A DNA stretch of 64,000 nucleotides from Piper betle. Lineage: Eukaryota; Streptophyta; Magnoliopsida; Piperales; Piperaceae. Of the stretch, positions 12,501-23,770 are shown in pieces (the first letter of the stretch is position 1; each line of letters starts with the position of its first letter). The stretch is from assembly GCA_033002965.1 (NCBI GenBank), contig JAURVB010014641.1:1-64000 (forward strand). Direction: 5' to 3'. The position numbers and the translations under genes were made by a program. Below the pieces are notes generated by a model. It searched no databases. It saw only the letters and a list, made by a program, of their open reading frames with translations, and was not told the DNA's origin.

Positions 12501-13550
12501 AAAAAATGGGTACAAGAAGTTTATTTCTAATCACTGTGTGTTCATCAAAAGGTTTGATGATGGTGACTTTATTATTCTACTGCTTTATGTGGATGACATG
12601 TTAATTGTAGGACATGATGGAGCCAAAATTGTAAGTTTAAAGAAGAACTTGAATAAATCTTTTGCAATGAAAGATTTGGGAATGGCAAAGCAAATCTTAG
12701 GGATGTTTATTCTGCGTGACAGGGGAGCTAGAAAGCTTTAGGTGTCACAAGAAAAGTCTATAGAAAAAGTACTTGGAAAATTCAACATGAAAGATGCAAA
12801 GCCGATTGGAGTTTCACTTGGAGGTCACTTCAAGTTGAAGAAAAGTGACTTAAGTAAAACAGAGATGAAGTAAATGAGAAATGTTCCTTATGCTTCTGCA
12901 GTTGGTAGTTTGATGTATGCTATGGTTTGTACAAGACCGAATATAGCATATGCATTTGGAATTGTTAGTAGTCATTCAGCAAATCCGAGCAAAGAACATT
13001 GGCAAGCAATTAAATGGATAACGAGGTACTTGAGAGGTACATCAAAAATGTATTTATGTTTTGGAAGTAATAAACTTTTATTTGTTGGCTACACCAATGC
13101 AAATATGGCAGGTGACTTGGAGACAAGAAGGTCAAGATTTAGACTAGTTGTTAATTTTTCTAATAAGGCTTAGTCTTAACAGTCTAGGTTGCAAAAGTGT
13201 GTTGCATTATCCACAACAAACTGAATTTATTGCTGCTACAGAAGCTTGCAAGGAGATGCTATGGACGAAGAGATTTTTGAATAAAATTGGCATTAAATAG
13301 GAGAAATATATTGTACATTGTGATAGCCAGAGTGCAATTTCCCTGAGTAAGAATTCAAGTTTTCATTCAAGGAGCAAGCACATTGATGTGAGATATCACT
13401 AGATAAGAGATGTGTTAAAAATTAAATCTCTTGAGTTAACAAAAATTATGGTGATTTAAGTTGTGTCAAAAGAGAAATAGGTTTACTGTAGGAATTGAGC
13501 AGGCATAGATGGAGCTTCCCATGTTGGCTAGAGGTCTTTCATGGAGTTGG
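9578..13550 (+). pseudogene. degenerate copia gag-pol polyprotein
   Basis: The copia domain order is present but broken by stops and frameshifts. Gag starts MAYEKYVKMISLNG at 9578. A zinc knuckle lies near 10280 (CKKTGHMNKDCW) with its first Cys lost. Protease has WVVDSGASFHATP near 10444. The gag-pre-integrase region is near 10834 and integrase near 11290 (YTRHNGAAERMNKTINERI). Reverse transcriptase follows with LYGLKQAPRQWY near 12448 and the catalytic YVDD near 12586. RNase H follows with HCDSQSAI near 13318. The order protease-integrase-RT-RNase H defines Ty1/copia, not gypsy. In-frame stops such as that after HMN...KK and the missing gag stretches show it is dead. Confidence 0.93.
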
Positions 13551-13562
13551 GAAGGGAAGGTT

Positions 13563-14087
13563 TGTTAAGTTATCCCTCCTTCATAAATTCATAAACTTGT
13601 AACCCTGTTTTGGGCAAAAACTAAGATTTTACAAATTTGATTAGTTGAAAGGAATAAAAACAATGTATGACGTTTTTCTTCTTTAGTTTTTAGTTTTTAG
13701 GTTCCAAAGAAAAATTGTCACTACAAAGGAAGAAAGAAAAATCACGTGAATTGAAGAAAGATGAATGTTTTGTTTAAATTCGCTTACAATCGTCAATGGT
13801 AACTTCGCTAAGTTTTTATATTTGTAATCCATAATTCTCTATTTTCTTTCTTGGTTAATATTAATTTTATAAAAAAGTACAATAAATTGGTATTGAGGAG
13901 TTTGTTATCCCGTGGATCTTCTGTATTAAAATTATAATATAGTAAATATAGTACCATTGATTTTTTTTTCAAATTTGAGGTTTTCATATAAAATTGGTTT
14001 ATTTGATTTCTCGATTTGTTTGGTACTTCTCATCTGTATATGTTAAAATTAGGGATTTATATTTAGTTTGTTTCGTTAATCTCAATA
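13563..14087 (+). mobile_element. Ty1/copia 3' LTR
   Basis: It begins TGTTAAGTTATCCC after the purine tract GGGAAGGGAAGG and ends TCTCAATA, matching the CCCAACA end of the left LTR. It is about 12 bases shorter than the left LTR. Immediately beyond lies the right copy of the flanking direct repeat. Confidence 0.88.
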
Positions 14088-14178
14088 TTAATTATGATAA
14101 TGTCAATAAGAAAGGTTATCTAAAGTTCGACTAAACTCGATCTAACTTGATATTCCACGAATAAAAACTTTTAATATG
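14088..14178 (+). repeat. right copy of the ~85-90 bp direct repeat flanking the copia element
   Basis: It matches 8652-8736 in the same orientation, with one ~11-base length difference and a few substitutions. It is far longer than the 5-bp target duplication that copia integration makes. Confidence 0.85.
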
Positions 14179-15246
14179 AAGTTGTAATGTCTTGATCCCA
14201 TTTGGCTGCATAACTAAAATGATCAAATCGACGAGAGAATGCAACGCACCAATCTCGCAAATAATAAGCAAATATGAGAATGTGGTGGCTCTAAGTGTAA
14301 GCGACTCTGTGTTGTGAAAGTGTGAGAAGTGGGTCGGGTGAGGAAGGACGCACGTGGGGTGAAGGTTCTGTGCGGTACAAATCAATCTCTCAGCGTCTCC
14401 GACAATGCTTTACCTGCAAAAAGAAAGCCCAAAGAAAATCCACGACTCAAGATTTCACTTTCTTTCTTCCTTCTGATCAGTATCATCTTCAGTCCCCACA
14501 CCATTAATTTAGAAGTGATTGACCAAAACTGCTACTGCTCCTCCTTTTTGAATCCCTTCTCAGGCTGCCCATCATAATCTTCACATTACCCACTTCATTT
14601 TTTATCATTAAGTTGACGATTTGATTTTCATTCAGGCAAAAAATTTTAAAAAATCTGTAAACAAGTCATGGGGTGAGGACATGATTTGGCTGGCAATGTC
14701 AAAGCTTGGAGTTGCTGTAACCTGTGAGTCTTACTGTTGTCCCCATGGGAGTACAGTAGTGAAGCAAGTGTAGGAGGTCAGCTGAAGAAGGAAGAAGCCA
14801 AATGGGTTTGTTAGAGGGCTTCACCTGCTCTCCAGCAACAAGAAAAGCAAAAAGTTTGAATTGTTTTGATCCAGCATGTCTGTTTTATTTTATGAAACAA
14901 AACAATCATGCTCGACAATTATTCACCCCTCTCTCTCTCCCTCTCTTTAATCAGTCCACAAGTTCAGATCTTTTGTTCAGTAAGGCCATGGTCACTTCCT
15001 GTGGTTAACAGGCGTCGTGTTATAAGGTGGGGTCTGGCGTCGCACCAAAAGTTTCTCAATTTTTTGAAGTTATACAAGACCAGAGAAAACTTTGGCGTAC
15101 CATGAGAAAAAAAGGATAAAAATGCGGCCTTTACAGTTTTTAATATATTTTTTCTGCTCCTAACCACTGACTTATTGAGCTCAAACAGTATATATATACA
15201 GATTTTCTTGGCCTTGGAGATTGACAGAGTTGATGATCAGGTAGCT
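14179..15246 (+). other. upstream region and presumed 5' UTR of the XRI1-like gene
   Basis: It contains pyrimidine-rich CTCTCT tracts near 14930-14950 and several short open frames that match nothing I know. Promoter and leader are presumed to lie here. I found no decisive TATA box. Confidence 0.4.
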
Positions 15247-16326
15247 ATGGAGCTCGACAATGGTGTATCCACACTTGATTGGGATCTCCACAGCTTTGGG
15301 GTATTCAACACAGATATGTCCTTTGGTAAGATTTCCTCGTGCTGCCATGGCGCCAACCTTTGTTGCCATAATTTGCTTTAGCCTTCTAACTGGTTTTCTC
15401 TTTGTTTTCCCTAGTACTAGAGAGCAGCTCTTTTCTTTCTCTGGATAGCTCGCCGTCCACTGGTTATCTTGAGGATGCCATAGTCGAATGGAACAACCGA
15501 TGTAAACGGAAAAGAGAGGAGTCTTGCAGTTACCCACTTGATCAAACAGGTTTGGATGATCATCGAGACAACATTCTGTTCCAAGTAATTGCTCTGTTCT
15601 TCTTCCCTTCAAACTCTTTTGTCCAATTATTGCAAGTGTGTACTGAGTACTCTCACATCATTTTCTCTATCAAAGAACTTGTGGAATTTGAACTACCAAG
15701 AAGACCAATTTGCTAGTGGCAGCATACTTGCTTCAACAGGTACTAGAATGCATGACAACTTTCTGATTACTCTAGCTATCATTTCATGAGATTGTGAGTC
15801 TCGTGTGAAGCCTCAACTACTCACTCTAACACACTTGATCACAGATGACTCTGCAAACTCGTCCTTGAGCAGTGGCCCTTCATCATCCACAGAAACCAAG
15901 CAAAGAAAAGCAACGCCAACTATACACAAGAGACTGGCCATTGAAGACACTAGAGTTAACCGATCATCCACACCTTCAAGTCAGTTTCTTCTAAAACTCT
16001 CACTTACCCATTTCTCTACATGTTCATTGGAGTAGTATATTGGTACTAAACTTCCATGATTGGAGCCATGCACAGGAAAAGTTGCATACCCATTTGAGGT
16101 GGTGAAGCCAGGAGGTCAAGAAGGGGATGTGACACTTGAGGAGATCAATGAGAGGATACTCAAGCGTCCATCTCGGCCTGTGAGACATCCAATCGGTGAG
16201 TTTGCATGCCTTCCTAGTGTTCATGCTGCTGAGGGGCCTGGCCTGTCCGGCAAAGCTGTTGTTGCCCTCACCAGAATCCAAACTCAAGGAAGGGGCACCA
16301 TCACCATCATAAGAACAAAGGGTTGA
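15247..16326 (+). CDS. XRI1-like protein, five exons
   Basis: XRI1 (X-ray induced 1) is a plant nuclear protein needed for meiosis and linked to DNA break repair. This looks like a shorter paralogue of that family. Exons at 15247-15325, 15415-15584, 15676-15739, 15845-15979 and 16076-16326 have GT-AG introns and consistent phases, giving 232 residues. The recognisable part is the C-terminus: YPFEVVKPGG, then EGDVTLEEINERI, and the terminal block GRGTITIIRTKG. The middle is Ser-rich with a basic KRKREE patch that could aid nuclear entry. The ATG at 15247 is the first in its frame and has G at -3 and +4. The family call rests on recalled similarity to the C-terminal block. The function of the short paralogues is not established. 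Confidence 0.8.
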
Positions 16327-16863
16327 AAACTTGAAACTGATCATGATCTTCCTTTTTGTTCTCTCTTGAAGAGTAGTAGTTCAATTTCCGGAATTACTAG
16401 TTAGTGAAAAGAGTTTTGATGCAGATATATGTAAAAGTTTATATATGATGCTCTGTATGCATACAAGGGTTGTACAGATATATGCTATATTAGTTGGGGT
16501 TTGAAGTATGATTCTTGTTATTTATACTGCTTTTGATATCCTCAACGCAATTTTAACCTATATCAGTGAATGAATAGATCATGAATTAAGTGGTAAATCT
16601 TCTATTGTAAATAGTAATAGTTTGTATAATAAAAGGTACCACTTAGTTGAATATGACATACAGACAACTTAAACTTACAAGTCTATTTTCTCCATTCCAA
16701 TTCCATGTTTTTCAATGTACTTTGAGTCATTAAATCTGACCATCCAAGTAATGAAATCATCGTCACAATTGATGGGCATCAAATTTCAAAAAAAACATTG
16801 TACTTGAATGAGATACATTAGTAAAGACATCTTTTCAGGGTAAATCTAGAAAACTTATGGTGA

Positions 16864-16899
<36 letters not shown>

Positions 16900-17104
16900 A
16901 TCACTCGAGATCTTTTCGATGACAATTAGTCTATCAACTAATAAAAAAGAGAAGAAAATTACTTCGGAAAAAAATTTTAAAATTAAGAAGGAATATAGTA
17001 CAACATTTTAATGCAATCATGGAAAAAGGGCCCTCCAAGCTTTTATGAACATAATCCCTTAAGAACAAAATTACTGATATGGTCTAATGGTAAAATTTCT
17101 TTAT
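16327..17104. other. 3' flank of the XRI1-like gene and intergenic DNA
   Basis: AT-rich, with a long (AT)n microsatellite at about 16865-16897. No gene is seen. Confidence 0.6.
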
Positions 17105-17512
17105 GACCATTATAGTGTAGTGGTTCTATTTCATTTTTCTTACCATCCACAAAAATAAGAATTTTTTACGAAAAAGGGAGTGACACTGAAAGAATTCTGC
17201 CAAAATCAAATGTGTACCGGAGTAGGAAGATGAAGACCTCAAATCAACCTCCAGCTCATTGACAACTTTCCACGTGATATTTGGTCCGCCTATTTTCTTG
17301 CTATACGACAGATAATTGGTATACAGTTGACCATAATAATGTAGCAGTTCTATCTTTTTTCTTACCATCAGCAAAAATAAAAATTTTTTTGCGAAAAAGG
17401 GAGTGGCACTGATAAAGAATTGCTGAAATCAAATGTGTAACGGAGTAGGAAGAAGAAGACCTCAAATCAACCTCCAGCTCATTGACAACTTTCCATGTGA
17501 TATTTGGTCTGC
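17105..17512 (+). repeat. direct duplication of a ~184 bp unit, period 224
   Basis: Copy one is 17105-17288 and copy two 17329-17512, separated by 40 bases. Both carry GGAGTAGGAAGA, then GAAGACCTCAAATCAACC, then CTCATTGACAACTTTCCA in the same order. The minus strand of each copy is open and reads NITWKVVNELEVDLRSSSSY in both, which I cannot assign to a family. It could be a duplicated exon fragment or an unnamed repeat. Confidence 0.9.
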
Positions 17513-19159
17513 ATGAATGCAACTTTTTCTTCAGCCGAATACCTTAAAAACTGTTAAGAACACGTTCAAAAAATAAATAAATAAAAAGAACATTAGGAAT
17601 ATGAATCCTAAACGTGATTAGAAATATCAAAATTTTAGATGGATGCACTTTGTAATACCAACCTTTCACTTTCATCCGAACTAAAAACAAATTTCATTAT
17701 TAGAAGCCGCATTCTATTTTGGCTGTTAATCATTTTCTAAATGGTACAAAAAAAGAAACACGTCAAGTATGTTCATGCAAAATTCAAATCTTAAAATCAT
17801 TTCAAGTCGAAGATAGGACCCTGTTCTCTAGTCCACCTAAATGAAGCCCAACTTGAAATCAAGTTGGCAGCTTGTTCCATCACATTCAATTAGGACTATT
17901 CTTTCATTAATAAAGCTTGGAAATTGGATCAAATTTTAAATGCCATACTGACCATCTTGCTACTAATCATAAATTGTATAAGGACTTGAATTTATAATTT
18001 ATTTTTATATAATTCCAAATTCCAAGCGGCAAAGTACCCAAAATTGGAACATTCAAAGAGGTAGAATCACTATACATGATAACAAAGCCCACCTTTCATA
18101 TTGTCACCTTCTAATCTCCCTGTATAAGCCCATGCACTGAATAAGAAATTTGGGATACAAATACAACATCTAGCCTCCAATGCTTTTGATTTTCTCAAAA
18201 TAATTGAAAAAAATTATATACCTATGTTTGCCAGTGAATTTTCCTCTTAACTCCTCTTGGTATCCAATACTGGTTTCCGGCCACAGCTCAGAATGGCCTT
18301 ACAGAAGTGGAATGAAATCATAACCTTATTTAGTCAGGTTATAGATTTTGGGTAGTTAAAATCATCAAAAGAGTTAAATAGTGTTTTAGTTTGACGTTTT
18401 AGCTTTCCATTGTTGTCAATCATAGCAGTTCAATATCAGATATATCTAACATATCACTAACACATGTTGAGGAAAGATTCTCTGAAATGTTTCAACTACG
18501 CTTCATTGCTTGCGGAAAAAAAAAACTATGCTTCATTTAGGACTTATAAATGGTGGAAGAGAAATGTTACTTCATGAAGAAAAATACAATTTTAACATAT
18601 ACTAGCAAGACCCATAATAATTATAAGATGTAGAATAATGGAATCTAAACAAAAGATTAATTTGACTGTGATGTATGAGCAAGTATGGATTAGACAAGAA
18701 ACAGAGTAAGATCAACCGGAATTACACTTCCTCTCCAGTAAGTCAACACATAAAACCAAAGGATTCATCCTGTGTTAGGAAAGAAGGATTCCTCTCAGAC
18801 AAATGCCTCAATTGACATCAAGGTTGAGAGAATGGATATATCAGACTCGTCATCTAATATTCACATCACCGAGAAACCCTTTTTTCAGAATCAAATCCGA
18901 CAAACATGGAACGCCAAAAACCCAAATTGTTCATTCAAAACACGAAGTACAAATCAAACATGGAAAGCAACTGTTCGCACATCAAGATAACAGCGGAGTC
19001 CAGGAGATGTGCACGAGATGGGTGAAGGAGATAACTATATAAAAGAGGAGATGGGTTTAGGGTTTTTTACTCGTACTAACCAAGAAAGGTTTAGCCATGT
19101 CCTTCAAATAATTCACAATCTCGCCACTCCTTTGTTAACCGGTAAGGGATACTAATTGA
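17513..19159. other. intergenic DNA
   Basis: AT-rich, with no supported gene. Short plus-strand frames at 18772-19042 are in two overlapping readings and match nothing I recognise. Confidence 0.55.
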
Positions 19160-19640
19160 GCGAAACAACCATAAGTATTCGACGTTCAGCTTGGTTTGAC
19201 TTGACTCAAAACTTTATATTTAAATACTCGAACCCGAATTCGAATCCTTTGAACCGAGTTTGAGCAAGGCAGTGTTCGACTCGATTCGACTCGGTTATAA
19301 CTCGAACTCAACTCGAACTCAACTCGAAATCAAATCATAGTTCGACTCAATAAATATAAATATAAATATAAATATAAATATAAATATATATATATATACT
19401 AATAAGTTTTAATTATAACTAGTTATATTTATTTATATACAATATAATAACAGAGTAGTGAGATAGCCTAGATGGTGGGTATTCAAGTTGAACTTGGAGG
19501 TCGTGGGTTCAATCAATATCTTGAGTCGAACTTTTTAAAATCGAGCCAGTTTTGAGCCCAATTAAGTGTATTTGGAGTTGAGCTCTTTTTAAAATCGAGC
19601 CGGTTTCGAGCCCAATTAAACAGATTAAATGTATTCGAGT
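19160..19640 (+). mobile_element. TCGA-rich repeat relic with (AAATAT)n and a SINE-like Pol III promoter
   Basis: The stretch is full of CGACTCG and AACTCGAACTCAACTCG words, then an (AAATAT)n/(TA)n microsatellite at about 19349-19400. At 19464 TAGCCTAGATGG fits the Pol III A-box consensus, and GGGTTCAATC at 19505 resembles a B box. The ~40-base spacing suits a tRNA-derived SINE head. A phrase of about 35 bases with AAAATCGAGCC and GAGCCCAATTAA occurs twice at 19530-19620. Confidence 0.5.
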
Positions 19641-20103
19641 CGAGCGATACTCACTGCTTTCTTCTCTAACCTTTATGCAACCCGACCTTACTCAAACCTT
19701 AATGGTAAAATTTACGATAATTAATAATAGGGTTTAATTTAATATTAAAATACTTAATTATAAATGGTTGGGTTTAGTAATAGAATACCGAGTATTCTTC
19801 GAACTATTCGAGCCGAGTTCAAACACAAGTCGAGCGATGCTGAGTTCAAACACAAGTCGAGCGATACTTGCGCTTTCTTCTCCAGGCTTTATGCAACCCG
19901 ACCTTACTCAAACCTTAATGGTAAAATTTATGATAATTAATAATAGGGTTTAATTTAATATTAAAAAATATGTATTTATAAATAGTTGGGTTTAGTAATA
20001 GAATACTTAGTATTCGAAATCTTGCCACTCCTTTGTTAGGTCGTGCAACTCGCAGCTTTCTTCTCCTGTGTTTGTGCAATCTGACCATATCCAAACCTTA
20101 ATG
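19641..20103 (+). repeat. imperfect tandem repeat units of ~190-215 bp
   Basis: Units begin near 19650, 19865 and 20045. Each carries a CTTTCTTCTC word, then CAACCCGACC or a variant, then CAAACCTTAATGGTAA, then an AATTAATAATAG stretch, then TTGGGTTTAGTAATAGAATA or a close variant. The third unit runs on into the longer repeat that follows. Confidence 0.8.
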
Positions 20104-20684
20104 GTAAGTTTAAAATAATTAATAATAGAATTTAATTTGACATAATGAATATTTAATTATAAATAGTTGGGTTTGGTAATAGAATACTTAGTATTTGAAA
20201 TTTGATATCTGATTCTTACAATATAATTTTATTTATGAAAATGAATTTCTCATAAACTTTTTAAAGCTAATATTTATTAATAAAATTATCAAATATTTTA
20301 TTTATATTTTTAATATATTTGTTCACTTAGCTTCATCTTTTAGAACATATATTATTATTACATAATTTGAATATTTTTCGAACAAGTAGTTTGAATATTT
20401 AAATATGTATCCATTTAATAAATTGTAGGGGTTTGATTTTATCTTAATGGTATATGGTCGAATTTGGTATTTGAGGTAGAAAGTTAAATGAAGAACAGTT
20501 GGTTTTTGTTTATAAATGGTGGGTTTAATCTAAGCAATGCCTACAAACCAAACCAGACCGATATGTACCCGTAAATATATTTGAGTTATTAAGCTATGCC
20601 TTATGTTTATTGTATTGTATATTGTATATATGTATTGCTCCCATGTACATATTCTTATTTATTTTAAGTCTCATTTTAATAATA

Positions 20685-20718
<34 letters not shown>
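20104..20718 (+). repeat. left copy of a ~600 bp direct repeat
   Basis: It matches 22420-23001 along its length, from AATTAATAATAG through AAAGCTAATATTTATTAATA to CTTATTTATTTTAAG and a final AATAATAATATATA tract. It also shares its interior with the inverted element at 1631-2120. It ends in a TA microsatellite. Confidence 0.85.
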
Positions 20719-20736
<18 letters not shown>

Positions 20737-20738
20737 TT
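20684..20738. repeat. (TA)n(GA)n compound microsatellite
   Basis: A TA run is interrupted by one AC and followed by a GA run. The open frames covering it are repeat artefacts. Confidence 0.9.
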
Positions 20739-21419
20739 TTGATATAGTGCACTGCCTGCCTTTTGCAGCGCATTGGATTGATAGCCGTTGGATTAAAATC
20801 CAACGGCCATCAATTAATTCCAGTTTTTTTCAATTGCCCCCCGCCAGGCGGCACCAATTGCTCCCTGCCCGTCGCGCCACGAGGGTGGAGACCCCCACCG
20901 CGACGGGGCCAGTTGGGATCGAGTCAGTTTTTATCACAAAATTATTTTATTTTTTAAATTTATTTTGTAATATTGACTCGAGTCAGGATCGAGTAAAGTT
21001 TTTATTACGATACTACTCTCACTGGTTCTCCTCCCCCCCCTTCTGTTTTACGGCACCACCCCACCGCCAGTTGCCCGTGGGGGGGACCGCCGTGGTGAGG
21101 CGGGTGGGAGGATAGCGAGGGTGGGGCAGCAGCTACGAGTGAGGGTGGGGGAAGGTGGGGGCAGTAGCTGCAAGCAGGTCCGGGAGTGGGGGTGGTCGGG
21201 GGCTGGGTCTGATCAGTGGGAGAAATAGGCGGGGGGGGGGGGGGTGTATATTTCTGTCCTTGTTGTCTCTGATTTACAGATTTCTCACCAATATGCAGTT
21301 GGACGATATTTTCAGGATTGGATCAGTGAGTTGGAGTAATCATGTGAGATGTTGTCTAGCCAATCTAGAGTCGCACCGCTGCCAAAAAATCCCAGTGAGC
21401 CAGGCTTAGTAAACCCCCA
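20739..21419 (+). mobile_element. GC-rich LTR-like portion of a gypsy remnant
   Basis: It contains the TTGACTCGAG ... ATTACGATACT module (about 20974) shared with the window start and with the 62 kb LTR, followed by C-rich and G-rich low-complexity tracts like the GC-rich core of that LTR. Probably a decayed 5' LTR. Its left end was not found. Confidence 0.45.
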
Positions 21420-21606
21420 CAAAGTAAGACCCCACTGAGACTATGAACAGAGACAATAGACACCCAACATTCAAAACTATGGACGTTGTCATGAAGAAAT
21501 ATGCAAGGTGGGTGCGGACGCATGCTTCAGATGTGGTCAACTAGGATATCGAAGTGAAGCCTTCCTAATTTAAAATTTTGAGGACGAAATTTTTATGAGG
21601 GGAAAA
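21420..21606 (+). pseudogene. gypsy internal remnant: gag zinc knuckle joined to the polyprotein end
   Basis: Near 21518 the translation reads ACFRCGQLGYRSEA, a CX2CX4HX4C zinc knuckle whose His is Tyr and whose last Cys is lost. About 40 bases later TTTGAGGACGAAATTTTTAT encodes the FEDEIF end usual for Tekay/Del-type gypsy polyproteins, followed by the purine tract GAGGGGAAAA and an LTR start. Protease, RT, RNase H and integrase, about 3-4 kb in a full element, are therefore missing. Confidence 0.7.
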
Positions 21607-22410
21607 TGTAAAACCTGTGATTTGAATCAGGGTTTTATAATCAGAACCGGTCGGTTCGACCATTATTTTTAGTCGAGTTAAGTTTTAATTACAAAACGAC
21701 CATTCATTTTTCTTAGATAACCATTCATTTTTCTTAAACAACCATTTATTTTTCTAAACGACCATATGTTTTTTCTAAGCAACCATTCATTTTTCTCATC
21801 TGACCATTAGTTTTCTCACCTTGACATCTATATATTTCACACTTCTGTCATTCAGTCATCATCATCCTTCTCACTCAACTTCCCTTCTTTTTCTTCCTTC
21901 TCTTTTTCTCACAATCCTTACTCAAGCCAGCCACAACCATTCGCCATCACCAGATGATTGAAGATTAGGTACGGAGTTGGAGCTCATCATTTAGGTGCTA
22001 AGACACGTTTGGAGCTTCTATCAGGTCCGTTTAGGACTCGCCCTGATTTATTGCTCTATTTTATTGCTACCTTATTGTGTTTTATTTTATTACTCGTACG
22101 ACGAGTTGAGTGGTGTTTTATTGGATGCCACTTAACCCGGGTCATTAATCGATCGATCTTCCGGATTAATAACCCTTGAGGATGAGATCCCTCGAGTATG
22201 TTTTCAAAAATAAAATCCACTACAAGCTGCCTTCAGGCTTGTTTTATGAATCCCTACCTAAACCTATATATATGTAATTTTCCTAAACCTATATATATGT
22301 AATTTTTGCATTTTTTTCAACAGCCTACGCAAGTGGGCATGGTAGTGATTTTGACGAAGACAGCCTACGCAAGTGGTGATGGTGGTCATGCCATGGGCCG
22401 GTGTGCGGGG
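21607..22410 (+). mobile_element. gypsy-type 3' LTR (Tekay/Del-like), short form
   Basis: It starts TGTAAAACCTGTGA right after the polypurine tract. The first ~80 bases and the block at 21960-22260 match the LTR at 62179-64000, including GAGGATGAGATCCCTCGAG and CGTTTGGAGCTTCTA or close variants. The GC-rich middle of that LTR is absent here. A 40-base tandem duplication carrying ACAGCCTACGCAAGTGG lies at about 22320-22385 near the end. Confidence 0.75.
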
Positions 22411-22419
22411 CAAGCGGGT

Positions 22420-23001
22420 TTAAGATAATTAACAATAGGGTTTAATTTGACATTAACGAATACTTGATAATAAATAGTTGGGTTTGGTAATAGAATATTG
22501 AGTATTCGAAATTCGATACCTGATTCTTACATTATAATTTTATTTATGAAAATGAACATCTCATAAATTTTAAAGCTAATATTTATTAATAAAATTATCA
22601 AATATTTTATTTATATTTTTAAAATATTTTTTCAGTTAGCTTCATCACTTAGAACATATATTATTATTATATAATTTGAATATATTTTTCAAACATGTAG
22701 TTTGAATAGTTAAATAGGTATCTATTTAATAATTTTATCTTAATAGTAAATGGTTGAATTTGTTATTTAAGGTAGAAAGTTAAATGGAAAACAGTTGGAT
22801 TTGGTTTGTAAATGGTGGGTTTAATTTAGACAATGCCGACCAAACCAAATCCGACCGATATAACCGTAAATATATTTGAGTTATTAAGCTATGCCTTATG
22901 TCTATTGTATTGTATATGATATATATGTCTTGCCCCATGTACGTACTCTTATTTATTTTAAGTGTTCTTTTTAATAATAATAATAATATATATATATATA
23001 T
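22420..23001 (+). repeat. right copy of the ~600 bp direct repeat
   Basis: Counterpart of 20104-20718. Its start abuts the end of the gypsy LTR with no visible target duplication, and it ends in an (AAT)n(AT)n tract. Confidence 0.85.
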
Positions 23002-23051
23002 AAAATAAAAACATAATGTTAGCAAAGGTCCAAGGGAGAACCGACACTGAT

Positions 23052-23103
23052 GGAAAAATAGATTTTTGTCATGGAAATTTCTATGACATAAACCTATTTT
23101 TCC
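23052..23103. repeat. near-perfect inverted repeat (21-bp arms, 10-bp loop)
   Basis: Arm one is 23052-23072 (GGAAAAATAGATTTTTGTCA...) and arm two 23083-23103. They pair at 19 of 21 positions. It may be a small foldback MITE. Confidence 0.8.
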
Positions 23104-23104
23104 A

Positions 23105-23770
23105 CATCGCAAAGACAAAATGATATAATGACCTTAATTACATCTCTTAATTATGTATGTTAGGCATTAATAAAATAAAAAATTTTAACTCAAATTGGAA
23201 TAGAACCATAAAAAAATTAGTAAAAAATAAGTAAAAATCCTTTAAATAGTATAACAGACTTTTAAGACAAGTAAAATTAAGTACAGCTTGATTAAAATCA
23301 TCAATTTTTAAATCAAATATTGCACGTCCAGTTGCTTATATAGTTGATCAATCAGTGTGGGGATGATTAATCCAAAGTGGACGAAATTAGTGTGTAGAAA
23401 ATTTTAGAAATGTGGTCATGTTCATTTAAAAATGAAAATAATTAGTTAAAAAACACAAAAAGTCAATCCCCTTAATAGTATTCTTAGAGTCAAAATTAGC
23501 TCAACTTACCCAAAAAAAAAAAATTCATGCAAAAAGACCCACAAAAATAAAAAAAATTACATGCGGAATCAACACTTAATATTTCTGCCCATCAAGCAAA
23601 CATTTATTCTTTCTCCCAGTGCCAACCTGTCACCATGAAACCATGAAACACATCACAACCGGGCTCATAAAAATAAAAAAACCTTCCCTCCTTCAAGTTC
23701 TGATCAATCGACGTCACGCCACTAACTATATATGAACACTGTCAAATGACCCTACCCAGCAGACTCTCTC
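23105..23770. other. AT-rich intergenic DNA
   Basis: A-rich, no gene or clear repeat seen. Confidence 0.6.

Noticed and set aside
20594..20803. Open frames of about 69-170 residues over the TA/GA tract
   Set aside because: They consist largely of translated microsatellite (YIYIYI, ERERE) and flanking repeat.
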